Shown here: positions 1 to 5,489 of the stretch, piece after piece
How the letters are laid out: every line of letters starts with the position of its first letter
How positions within the stretch are numbered: the first letter of the stretch is position 1
Assembly (NCBI GenBank): GCA_934462775.1
Contig: CAKSIR010000137.1
Location: forward strand, 1-5,489
Length of the DNA: 5,489 nt
Origin: an uncultured Ruminiclostridium sp.
GTDB taxonomy: Bacteria; Bacillota; Clostridia; Oscillospirales; Ruminococcaceae
Direction: 5' to 3'
Position numbers and translations under genes: made by a program
The notes under the pieces: generated by a model
What the model was told of the DNA's origin: nothing
Database searches by the model: none
The model's input: the letters and a program-made list of their open reading frames with translations, nothing else

Positions 1-1
1 T

Positions 2-31
2 AAAAAGACGATAACCGCAGATATTACATAT
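2..31 (+). repeat. C-terminal end of a preceding Flg_new-like repeat, cut by the window edge
   Basis: The first ten in-frame codons read KKTITADITY, which resembles the closing strand of an InlB-B/Flg_new repeat (typical ending: hydrophobic-T-hydrophobic-x-A-x-aromatic). The following residues (NENKPSEEDE) look like an acidic inter-repeat linker. This implies at least one more repeat upstream and supports the gene extending beyond the window. Confidence 0.55.
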
Positions 32-3000
32 AACGAGAATAAGCCCTCGGAAGAAGATGAGGTCACAGTGACCTTTGATGCGGGCGACGGTACGCCCGTA
101 GCTCCGATAACCGTTAAAAAAGGTGAAACGATAAGCAGACTTCCCGAGTCCTTCGGTGCTGGCAAGGCATTTATGGGCTGGTTTACCGATACGGCACTCA
201 CGACTGAATTTTTCACCAATACTCCGGTAAACGAGGATATGACCGTATATGCCTCATTTGTGGATTCTGCCGATGATTTCCAATCGGGTGTGAGAACCAC
301 CTACTATGTGGAGGACTGTGCGGAATATCAGCCGATCACGCTTATATGTGACAAAGAAATAACGGCAGATAATGTATGGCAGTATATCACCTTATTTGCG
401 TATACGGGCGATACTCCGAAAAATTTCGTTGTAACATCAAACGAGAAGGATGAATATACACTCGTTCCCGAAACCGCATACACAGCCGGCTGTATGTACC
501 GTATGACAGCAGGCGAGGGTGTAACGTTCAAGGGTATTGACGATACGGTCAACGAGTATACATTCAAGATATACAAAGAGCAGACTAATATAATCGAGGT
601 CAGGGACAATATCAAGTATCTCGACAAAGCCAAGCTGTTCGCTACGGATAAAACCGATGAGTATATGGTTCAGGCAGATTATTTTGAAGAAAATTCTCTT
701 GCTGTGGGCGATGTGCTTTGCATTGACAACGGCACAAAGAATTTTACCGAAGACTGCCTGTTTGTAAAAATTACAGATACAATAAAGGACAGAAACATTT
801 ACTACATTCAGACAGCCGATTGCGAAGCGGAAGATGTTTATGACAATGTCGATGTTTATTTTGTCGAGCCTGCAAAAAACAAGTTCCTTGAGGAGCAGAT
901 CGACACCGAGGCGTTAGCGGAAGAAGTAAAGAACAGCGAGGGCGTACAGCAGCTGAACCTTGTGCTTGCGGCACTGCTTGCCGAGGATGAAACCGTAAAC
1001 GAGATAATGGAGGGCGAGGCGCTTGTTAGCGATACAGTAACCGCCACTGCTTATGCCGCTTCGGACGATGACAGATTAAAGGATTTCTCGGACTATTCAC
1101 GTCCTAAAGAGGATACGCTCAAGAGCATCGCCGCAAGTCTTGCTATCGGTCTTTCCGTATCCGTAAAGGTCGGTGAAGCAGAAAATGATAACTTTACTAC
1201 CGTTAATCCGGATTACTGGTCGGTCATTACATTCGAACTGAATTATAAGACTACCATTAAGAAAAAACTCAAGGTAGATGCAACATTTACAGTAAGCGAA
1301 TATCTTAATGTTTCATTCCAGGGCTATAATTCATTTGAATTCAAGTGGTTTGAGCTGCCTGAACTTGAATTCAACTATGCGGCTAATATCTATACGCAGA
1401 CGGATATTGAACTTAAAGTTCTTGTCTGCTCGGTAGGCGCAAACAGCTACAGGAATATCACGAGCGAAGTCGCAAAGATGCTTGGCAGTGATGAGAAGAA
1501 CGATACCGCAGGTCTTGTAAAGGATGTCAAGGATATGCTTAACAAGAAGGGCGGAGAGATAGAAATATGCCGTATACCGTTCTTCACGGCATTTAAACCG
1601 CTGTCGCTGTTCCAGCTTAACTTTGAACTTAGCCTTGTTGTAAAGATGAGCTTCGCAGGCGGTATAGGAAGTAAGTTCTCGATACTTGACGCAACGCAGG
1701 TAGGTACGCACGGCAACTCAAAGGATAAAGAGTTCAGTATGTACAAAAACAAGCTTATCGAGGGCGACAGGTACAGCTTTGATCTTACTGTATTCGGATA
1801 CGTCGGCGTCAAGATGGGCGTATCCGGACAGCTTACCGTATCGTTCACGGGTTTAAGGCGACTGGGCGAGGTCGGCGTTGAGGTTCAGGTAGGCGCATAT
1901 CTCGATATATACGGTCTGGCAAAATATCACGTCGTCAAACCGGATCACCGATACAGTACGGTATATAGGACGCTTACGGGCGGATTCTATCTTGAAGCGG
2001 GAATTTATCTCGAAGTAAATCTTGTCGCAGAATCAAAGGTATTCAAATTGCGGCTTGAAGCACCGCTGATACCCGAAATCAAGTGGCCGCTGTTCTCAAT
2101 GGGCGATAAAGACCTTGTTATATGCCTTAACGACGTGACAACTCCGATATTATTCAGCTCAAACGGCACTTACTGGGGAGAGGTCAATGTGAATGATCTT
2201 CCGGCAGTGTCCGCACAGACGCTTGATATTACAACAGGCGTGATAAATTACAATGCGTCTGTACCGTGGAGCAAGCTGTCGATGAATGTTTCGGGCGAAG
2301 GCTTCAGAATGCTCTATGACAGGAGAGGCAAATTTATCCGTTACGAGCAGCCATACACCATGTCAGGCTTCTATAAAAACAGTATGGCCGAAGGTGTCGG
2401 TCAGATACACTATACAGGCACGTCACTGCAATTTACAAAGACCGCCGACCCCGAAATGAGCCTTACAAAGTCGGTAAAGGTTATCTGGTACGATGAGTCG
2501 AGAGTTAAGGAAGAGGACGTAGGCAAGATATTCACAGTCAATTTCTACAGAGAGGTTGACGGAGTTAAAACTCTTGTTGAAACAAGAAAAGTACCTGCGG
2601 GCAGTCTTGCAGGCTCTTACAACACAAATAACGCTCCGGACAGCTGGATGTACATTGACTGCAAGTGGAAGGATAAAGATCCGTACTTTATAGCTGTTGA
2701 CCACGATAACTACGAAATAGTATACACCGCAACAAGAGCGCAGACTCTTACGGAAATAGAGTATTACGACACCGTAAACAAAGAATGGGTAGTAGAACTT
2801 TGGGCGGTAAATGCCGGCGATGTTCCTAAAGTTCCCGATAACGCAAGTGACGAGTATATGAAGCTAAGCTCCTGGCACGCAACCTACGGAGTACCGTTCG
2901 GTTTTGAAAAGATGTATAAGTATGCCGGAAATAAGCTCAGAGCGATAGACTCCGGATGCCGCAAGGATTACTATACAAGCGGTCAGCCGACAGACCAACC

Positions 3001-5449
3001 GCTTTACAAGGTTACGGGCAACACCCAGAGAGCCGCTTCCGAAAACTTCTATTTCAATCATCACAGCGACTATCAGAAGGTTGCACTTCACTTCAGTGCA
3101 AATTACGACAGAGCGCTGATGAACGTAACGTACAATTATTATGATTATAACGGCAATAAGAAGTCTACAACCGTAAAGACACCTTACGGCACAAGACCGG
3201 AATTTTTCCTTTCAAGCTGGCCTTACGGTAAGAAATTCATAGGCTACACCCCTGACGGCGGTAAAACCGTATACGATGCTGATACCGTATATTCGGAGAA
3301 TTTGCCTTATGTATATGAGAATGTAACGTATGATGCGGTTTACGAGGCAGGAATATACGATGTTGAGATACAGTATTACGATGATGTTGCCCGTGAATTC
3401 AAGACATATAAGACGCTGAAAATAGAGGGCGGCTCACAGGTGCCTCAGTCGGTATTTGACGAGGCTTGGAGCAAGCTCAACCGGCAGGAGGGTACAACAA
3501 TTCAGTTCATCGACTGGAGCGATGTATATCTGAGTGATGTATATGGTGATGCTTACCTCAACGAGTTTATACCCGATAAGACGCTCATTCACAAGAGTAT
3601 TATACTCCGTCCGAGATTCAGACGTAATGTTACAATTAAGCTGGATGCAGGCGACGGCAGACTGATATTTGAAGAAAGCAAAGAATTCAAGAGCTACAGT
3701 CAGGATAAATACGAGGTAGAAATTTCACGCTGGGCAACTAAGGATGCCGATAAGTACAACGATTATCAGCCTACAGGCTGGAAGGACAGCACTACAGGCG
3801 AGATATATGCCTTAGGTCAGAAGGTTAAGCTCGATTATTCGACAACGCTGACAGCGATCTATCAAGCTACACCCAAGACCTATACGGTAAATGTATCCAC
3901 ACCGTACGGTGTACTTCTGAACGGAGAAAAGACCGACAAATTCAGCGGCGGATATGATGCTTATCTCGCATTTGTTGAAAAGTACAACAATTATACTCCT
4001 GCCGATGTTGAGGGCGAGGGATATACTCTCGTGTTCAAGGGCTCATCAAGCAAAGCGTCCGAGGACGGTCTGACGCTTGAGATAGTCTTCGGCAACTGGC
4101 AGAAGAATGTTCACAAGCACACATTAAAGCTTGATGCAAACGGCGGTAAGCTGACAGGAAGCGATGAACGCACGGCGGATTACGGTACTCAAATCAAGCT
4201 GTCGGATATGGCTGAAGCGTCAAAGACGGACGACCTGAGAGATTATATCTTCGACGGCTGGAAGGACCAGGACGGAAATATCTACGGCGCTGACGATATA
4301 ATAACGCTGAAAAAGGATACGACATTGACAGCGGTATGGAAAAACGGTGCATACAAGGAATACACGATAACCTTTGTCCTCGATAGTAATACGATAAAAA
4401 GAGTGACCTATCACTACGGCGACGCTCTCCCGATATTCGGCGCACCCGAAGAAGCTGACGGATATATCTTCGGCGGCTGGTCGTGGTACGGCACTGAGGG
4501 TGCATTATCCGGACAGCCCGACACGATGCCTGCGTCAACGCTTACTGCAATAGGTACGACCGCAAAGTGCTATATATCTTACGAATTTGACGGTATGGTA
4601 TACGGCACAAAGGAGGTCGGCAAGATAGGCGATACTATAACCCTTATCGCAAAGCCCGAAAAGGATTATTACGATGTGACCGAATGGTCGGCAGACGGTA
4701 TCACTGTAACAGATGGTAAGTTTGTAATGCCTGCTCACGATGTTACATTCAAGGCGACCTCATCGCCCAAGTTCTACAATGTCAATATGACGGTTGACGG
4801 TAAAACAAGCTCAGACAGCCCGATGAAAGCACAGTATATGAGTACGGTAACGCTCCCCGAACCTCCCAAAAAGAGCGGCTATACTTACTACTGGAAGTCT
4901 GACGATGTTGCTATCTTTGAGGAAAGCGGCGAATACAAGTTTACGATGCCTCATAATGATGTAAGCGTTGAGTGCGTTTACACAACGGCAACCTACAACG
5001 TCTACTATATGATAGAGGGCGAGGCTACGCCGTATATGACTATCACCGATGTCCCTGCAGGCAAGGAAATGTTCGCTTATATCGACCCGCCACGCAAGGA
5101 AGGCTATCTGTTCAACGAAACGTGGATATGCACGGACGTTTCTCTTGTTAATAAGGAAGGCAGATACACAATGCCCGACAGAGATGTTTACTTCTGTGGA
5201 AGATTCGCCAAGAACGATGACACTATGGTTATGCTCGGCGTAGAAGTGTATGTTGACGGCAATCCGGAAACGCATTATACCCTTTACACGAACAGAGGTG
5301 AAACCGTAACGCTCCCCGATATATTCATGGACGGATATGCAAAGTCATACGAAAGCGAAAAGCTGACAGTCACAAACGGAAATGTCACAATTCCGACAGG
5401 CGAGGATGTCTTTGAGGTATCGCTTAGGATAAATTTCACCAAAAGCTGA
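2..5449 (+). CDS. Giant repeat-rich surface/secreted protein, 5'-partial (InlB B-repeat / Flg_new type)
   Basis: A single uninterrupted frame runs from the left edge to TGA 5447-5449, backed by an in-frame TAA at 5450-5452. It encodes 1,815 visible residues. The GTG at 68 is the first start-type codon for a long ORF call but is not a credible start: the frame stays open upstream, the upstream codons read as a repeat tail (KKTITADITY), and GTG 68 falls inside the first beta strand (VTVTFDAGDG) of a repeat. No signal peptide is visible, as expected for a missing N-terminus. Order of parts: one Flg_new repeat, Ig-like domain, small beta domain, acidic helical linker, large beta-rich block, linker domain, then about ten repeats of several subtypes up to the C-terminus (LRINFTKS). 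There is no LPXTG, transmembrane helix, dockerin, SLH or catalytic motif. Known members of this repeat family occur in Gram-positive adhesins such as Listeria internalins; a stalk or adhesion role here is inference. The specific function is unknown. Confidence 0.96.
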   Translation, partial: KKTITADITYNENKPSEEDEVTVTFDAGDGTPVAPITVKKGETISRLPESFGAGKAFMGWFTDTALTTEFFTNTPVNEDMTVYASFVDSADDFQSGVRTTYYVEDCAEYQPITLICDKEITADNVWQYITLFAYTGDTPKNFVVTSNEKDEYTLVPETAYTAGCMYRMTAGEGVTFKGIDDTVNEYTFKIYKEQTNIIEVRDNIKYLDKAKLFATDKTDEYMVQADYFEENSLAVGDVLCIDNGTKNFTEDCLFVKITDTIKDRNIYYIQTADCEAEDVYDNVDVYFVEPAKNKFLEEQIDTEALAEEVKNSEGVQQLNLVLAALLAEDETVNEIMEGEALVSDTVTATAYAASDDDRLKDFSDYSRPKEDTLKSIAASLAIGLSVSVKVGEAENDNFTTVNPDYWSVITFELNYKTTIKKKLKVDATFTVSEYLNVSFQGYNSFEFKWFELPELEFNYAANIYTQTDIELKVLVCSVGANSYRNITSEVAKMLGSDEKNDTAGLVKDVKDMLNKKGGEIEICRIPFFTAFKPLSLFQLNFELSLVVKMSFAGGIGSKFSILDATQVGTHGNSKDKEFSMYKNKLIEGDRYSFDLTVFGYVGVKMGVSGQLTVSFTGLRRLGEVGVEVQVGAYLDIYGLAKYHVVKPDHRYSTVYRTLTGGFYLEAGIYLEVNLVAESKVFKLRLEAPLIPEIKWPLFSMGDKDLVICLNDVTTPILFSSNGTYWGEVNVNDLPAVSAQTLDITTGVINYNASVPWSKLSMNVSGEGFRMLYDRRGKFIRYEQPYTMSGFYKNSMAEGVGQIHYTGTSLQFTKTADPEMSLTKSVKVIWYDESRVKEEDVGKIFTVNFYREVDGVKTLVETRKVPAGSLAGSYNTNNAPDSWMYIDCKWKDKDPYFIAVDHDNYEIVYTATRAQTLTEIEYYDTVNKEWVVELWAVNAGDVPKVPDNASDEYMKLSSWHATYGVPFGFEKMYKYAGNKLRAIDSGCRKDYYTSGQPTDQPLYKVTGNTQRAASENFYFNHHSDYQKVALHFSANYDRALMNVTYNYYDYNGNKKSTTVKTPYGTRPEFFLSSWPYGKKFIGYTPDGGKTVYDADTVYSENLPYVYENVTYDAVYEAGIYDVEIQYYDDVAREFKTYKTLKIEGGSQVPQSVFDEAWSKLNRQEGTTIQFIDWSDVYLSDVYGDAYLNEFIPDKTLIHKSIILRPRFRRNVTIKLDAGDGRLIFEESKEFKSYSQDKYEVEISRWATKDADKYNDYQPTGWKDSTTGEIYALGQKVKLDYSTTLTAIYQATPKTYTVNVSTPYGVLLNGEKTDKFSGGYDAYLAFVEKYNNYTPADVEGEGYTLVFKGSSSKASEDGLTLEIVFGNWQKNVHKHTLKLDANGGKLTGSDERTADYGTQIKLSDMAEASKTDDLRDYIFDGWKDQDGNIYGADDIITLKKDTTLTAVWKNGAYKEYTITFVLDSNTIKRVTYHYGDALPIFGAPEEADGYIFGGWSWYGTEGALSGQPDTMPASTLTAIGTTAKCYISYEFDGMVYGTKEVGKIGDTITLIAKPEKDYYDVTEWSADGITVTDGKFVMPAHDVTFKATSSPKFYNVNMTVDGKTSSDSPMKAQYMSTVTLPEPPKKSGYTYYWKSDDVAIFEESGEYKFTMPHNDVSVECVYTTATYNVYYMIEGEATPYMTITDVPAGKEMFAYIDPPRKEGYLFNETWICTDVSLVNKEGRYTMPDRDVYFCGRFAKNDDTMVMLGVEVYVDGNPETHYTLYTNRGETVTLPDIFMDGYAKSYESEKLTVTNGNVTIPTGEDVFEVSLRINFTKS
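62..259 (+). repeat. InlB B-repeat / Flg_new domain 1
   Basis: This unit of about 66 residues carries the hallmarks of the Listeria-Bacteroides repeat: an opening strand VTVTFDAGDG, a central turn and strand AFMGWFTD (GW at residues 37-38), and a closing strand MTVYASF. Known family members form a small ubiquitin-like beta-grasp fold used as a spacer or stalk in surface proteins. It stands apart from the other clear repeats, separated from them by about 750 residues of different domains. Confidence 0.85.
293..577 (+). other. Probable SbsA-like bacterial Ig domain (within CDS)
   Basis: Residues about 76-170 follow the pattern of SbsA-like Ig (Big_5-type) domains. An early strand, PITLICDKEIT, matches the usual 'ITxxFSxPV' element. 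Later, YTLVPETAYTAGCMYRM matches the usual 'LTLTPxxxLxxGTxYxV' element. The segment ends with a strand pair leading to YTFKIYK. The assignment rests on pattern resemblance only. Three of the protein's cysteines (84, 94, 142) lie here, which is unusual for such domains. It could instead be another Ig-like subclass. Confidence 0.5.
587..871 (+). other. Small beta domain with 'L.VGDVL' motif (within CDS)
   Basis: Residues about 174-268 alternate short beta strands. The order is a strand around NIIEVRDNIKYL, then SLAVGDVLCID, then LFVKITDTI, then IYYIQTAD, closing with VYDNVDVYFVEP. The arrangement 'L.VGD.L - .KI.. - ..V..' followed by an 'EDV.D..DVYF' ending recalls small domains that I remember seeing just before large beta-rich blocks in other uncharacterised Firmicutes exoproteins. 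I cannot attach a family name. Three cysteines (218, 230, 252) fall in it. Confidence 0.4.
875..1027 (+). other. Acidic, probably helical linker (within CDS)
   Basis: Residues about 270-320 are rich in Glu, Ala and Leu (for example EALAEEVKNSEG and LVLAALLAEDETV) and lack the alternating beta pattern seen elsewhere. A short helical hairpin or spacer between the small beta domain and the large beta block is the simplest reading. The following stretch, residues 321-350, is Asp/Ser/Lys-rich and looks like a flexible connector. LVLAALLAEDE is too short and too charged at its edges to be a membrane segment. Confidence 0.45.
1118..2137 (+). other. Large beta-rich block of long amphipathic strands, unnamed (within CDS)
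   Basis: Residues about 351-690 form a distinct block with many long strands of alternating polar and nonpolar residues. Examples are SLAIGLSVSVKVGEA, LKVDATFTVSEYLNVSFQGY, FQLNFELSLVVKMSFAGGIG, VGVKMGVSGQLTVSFTGL, VGVEVQVGAYLDIYGLAKY and GGFYLEAGIYLEVNLVAES. It closes with a Pro-containing segment, APLIPEIKWPLF. An inserted Lys/Asp-rich helical stretch sits at about residues 464-495. The look recalls beta-rich modules in other uncharacterised Firmicutes and Actinobacteria exoproteins, but I know no established family name or function. Possible folds are a large beta sandwich or stacked sheets. It has no sequence signs of an outer-membrane barrel, and the host appears Gram-positive. It may be the functional head of the protein, with repeats as stalk; that is inference. 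Confidence 0.55.
2138..2494 (+). other. Beta-rich connector domain (within CDS)
   Basis: Residues about 691-809 link the large beta block to the repeat array. The visible elements are strands around TYWGEVNVND, VINYNASVPW, KLSMNVSGEGF, FRMLYDRRGKFIRYE, a short polar stretch, then a strand KSVKVIWYDES. The length and strand pattern fit one Ig-like or beta-sandwich domain, but no diagnostic motif identifies a family. Confidence 0.35.
2528..2731 (+). repeat. Divergent Flg_new-like repeat
   Basis: Residues about 821-888 keep the repeat plan: opening strand IFTVNFYREVDG, a second strand LVETRKVPAGS, and closing strand YEIVYTAT. The central GW is replaced by a longer segment with CKWKDKDPYF. It is assigned as a diverged member from strand order and length (about 68 residues) rather than from motif identity. 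Confidence 0.45.
2738..3106 (+). repeat. Divergent, enlarged repeat-like unit
   Basis: Residues about 891-1013 open like a repeat (TEIEYYDTVNKEWVVELW, then AGDVPKVPD) and close like one (VALHFSANYD). At roughly 123 residues the unit is nearly twice the usual repeat length. The middle, around residues 936-996, holds an extra segment rich in Gly, Tyr and Lys. It could be an InlB-B repeat with an insertion, or two incomplete units run together. Confidence 0.35.
3119..3352 (+). repeat. Flg_new-like repeat, tyrosine-rich, GY in place of GW
   Basis: Residues about 1018-1095 begin with MNVTYNYYDYNGN, pass through KTPYGTRPEF and KKFIGYTPDGG, and end with VTYDAVYEA. The central 'F.GW' position reads FIGY (residues 1057-1060). 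The order of strands and the length of about 78 residues match the family. Tyrosine is unusually common here. Confidence 0.65.
3356..3625 (+). repeat. Divergent repeat with lengthened middle
   Basis: Residues about 1097-1186 open with YDVEIQYYDDVAREF and KTLKIEGGSQVP, both in the register expected for repeat strands 1 and 2. After a helical-looking stretch (SVFDEAWSKLNRQEG) comes FIDWSDVYL at the GW position, and the unit closes with SIILRPRFRR. A 9-base direct repeat, gatgtatat at 3521-3529 and 3536-3544, encodes DVY twice within it. Confidence 0.45.
3626..3868 (+). repeat. Flg_new / InlB B-repeat
   Basis: Residues about 1187-1267 show NVTIKLDAGDGRLIFEE, then PTGWKDSTTGEIYALG with the GW at 1237-1238, then TTLTAIYQA as closing strand. 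The 'LDAGDG' opening echoes the first repeat (TFDAGDG) and the 'GWKD' core matches the repeat about 160 codons downstream. A stretch of 12 bases (ggctggaaggac) is identical at 3776 and 4256, encoding that shared core. Confidence 0.82.
3869..4108 (+). repeat. Divergent beta unit between two canonical repeats
   Basis: Residues about 1268-1347 begin with KTYTVNVSTPYGVLLNGE and end with LTLEIVFGNW, so strand 1 and the last strand fit a repeat-length module. The middle (residues about 1294-1325) lacks the GW core and carries a Tyr/Asn-rich segment instead. It is either a heavily diverged repeat or a separate beta insert of the same size. Confidence 0.4.
4115..4345 (+). repeat. Canonical Flg_new / InlB B-repeat
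   Basis: Residues about 1350-1426 are the most typical unit in the protein: KHTLKLDANGGKL, a second strand ending TADYGTQIKL, YIFDGWKDQDG with GW at 1397-1398, and the closing TTLTAVWKN. All positions usual for the Listeria-Bacteroides repeat are filled, including DANGG, the Tyr-Gly turn, F.GW and TLTAVW. Confidence 0.93.
4358..4555 (+). repeat. InlB B-repeat with 'DTMPASTLTA' ending
   Basis: Residues about 1431-1496 show EYTITFVLDSN, VTYHYGDALP, GYIFGGWSWYG (GW at 1470-1471) and DTMPASTLTAIG. This ending, with MP before the closing strand, is a well-known subtype of the repeat. It forms a bridge to the next four units, which keep the MP element but lose the GW core. Confidence 0.85.
4568..4759 (+). 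repeat. C-terminal tandem repeat 1 ('MPAHDV' subtype)
   Basis: Residues about 1501-1564 start with CYISYEFDGM, continue through VGKIGDTITLIAKP and YDVTEWSADGITVTDG, and end with KFVMPAHDVTFKAT. The single Trp (1540) sits where GW lies in canonical repeats. The MP at 1554-1555 lies 67 residues after the MP of the preceding unit, showing the tandem register. Confidence 0.8.
4769..4987 (+). repeat. C-terminal tandem repeat 2 ('MPHNDV' subtype)
   Basis: Residues about 1568-1640 repeat the plan of the preceding unit: FYNVNMTVDGK, STVTLPEPPKKSGYTYYW (Trp 1609), SGEYKFTMPHNDVSVECVY. The MP at 1627-1628 is 73 residues after the previous one. The nucleotide sequences of the tandem units differ widely, so the duplication is old rather than recent. 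Confidence 0.8.
4988..5209 (+). repeat. C-terminal tandem repeat 3 ('MPDRDV' subtype)
   Basis: Residues about 1641-1714 carry YNVYYMIEGEATPY, a PAGKEMFAYIDPPRKEGY element, FNETWICTDVSL (Trp 1686), then EGRYTMPDRDVYFCGRF. The MP at 1702-1703 is 75 residues after that of the preceding unit. Confidence 0.8.
5222..5446 (+). repeat. C-terminal capping repeat 4, degenerate ('IPTGEDV')
   Basis: Residues about 1719-1793 preserve the strand order (MVMLGVEVYVDGN, TNRGETVTLP, SEKLTVTNG, NVTIPTGEDVFEVSLRI) but the MP motif has become IP (1775-1776, 73 residues after the previous MP) and the core Trp is lost. The protein ends seven residues after EVSL, with no tail. This fits a terminal unit that closes the stack. 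Confidence 0.7.
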
Positions 5450-5489
5450 TAAGCTACGGATAAAAGCCAAATAAGAACATACAGCCCCG
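5450..5489. other. 3' flank, no recognisable feature
   Basis: Only 40 bases follow the stop codon. They begin with an in-frame TAA that doubles the stop, then continue as A-rich sequence ending in agccccg at the window edge. No complete hairpin with a T-run, start codon with ribosome binding site, or RNA gene can be seen. A terminator could begin at the edge but cannot be judged. Confidence 0.6.

Noticed and set aside
941..1000. Possible membrane segment at LVLAALLAEDETV
   Set aside because: The hydrophobic run is only about eight residues and is flanked by acidic residues; it fits a soluble amphipathic helix.
1331..1848. Two overlapping - strand open frames of 126 and 133 codons
   Set aside because: Both are antisense to the beta-rich block, overlap each other in different frames, and show no protein-like motif. 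Neither has supporting context.
2956..3144. Short + strand open frame of 62 codons in another frame
   Set aside because: It overlaps the main frame completely, and has no ribosome binding site or recognisable product.
3521..3544. Direct repeat gatgtatat separated by six bases
   Set aside because: It encodes DVY twice in the protein and is short enough to be chance within a Tyr/Asp-rich coding region; no regulatory meaning is supported.
4194..4538. Arg/Ser-rich 114-codon open frame on the - strand
   Set aside because: It is antisense to two canonical InlB-B repeats; the Arg/Ser richness is a by-product of reading their codons in reverse.
4811..5275. 154-codon open frame on the - strand
   Set aside because: It lies wholly antisense to the clear C-terminal repeats, has no recognisable domain and an odd Arg/His/Cys/Ile composition, so it is a shadow of the main gene.
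5450..5489. Possible transcription terminator after the stop codon
   Set aside because: No stem with a following T-run is complete in the 40 bases available.

Overview
The window lies almost entirely inside one very large coding region on the + strand. It is a partial gene for a secreted or cell-surface multidomain protein. The reading frame is open from base 2, the left edge, to a TGA at 5447-5449 that is followed at once by an in-frame TAA. That gives 1,815 visible codons, with the true N-terminus missing upstream. Residue numbers in this annotation count the GTG at base 68 as residue 1; a further 22 codons lie before it.

Organism: moderate GC (mid-40s percent by eye), frequent CTT, ATA, AAG and GGC codons, and InlB-B/Listeria-Bacteroides type repeats (Flg_new) in a giant protein suggest a gut-type Clostridia, for example a Ruminococcus- or Eubacterium siraeum-like member of the Oscillospiraceae/Ruminococcaceae. 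This is inference from style; no taxonomic marker gene is present.

Layout, left to right: the tail of one repeat (2-31); one Flg_new-type repeat (62-259); a probable SbsA-like Ig domain (293-577); a small beta domain (587-871); a short acidic helical linker (875-1027); a roughly 340-residue beta-rich block of long amphipathic strands (1118-2137), which is the least explained part; a beta linker domain (2138-2494); two divergent, partly enlarged repeats (2528-3106); a series of InlB-B-like repeats and related modules (3119-4555); and four tandem C-terminal repeats of another subtype with a 'MP..DV' end motif (4568-5446). The last 40 bases hold no recognisable gene or complete terminator.

Reading: this looks like an extended stalk or adhesin-type exoprotein, with repeat stacks flanking a compact central block. 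No LPXTG motif, membrane segment, dockerin or S-layer homology domain occurs at the C-terminus, so attachment to the cell, if any, must come from the missing N-terminal part or from non-covalent binding. No enzyme motif, RNA gene, mobile element or CRISPR array is visible. I do not see a new multi-gene system here; the points of interest are within the one protein.
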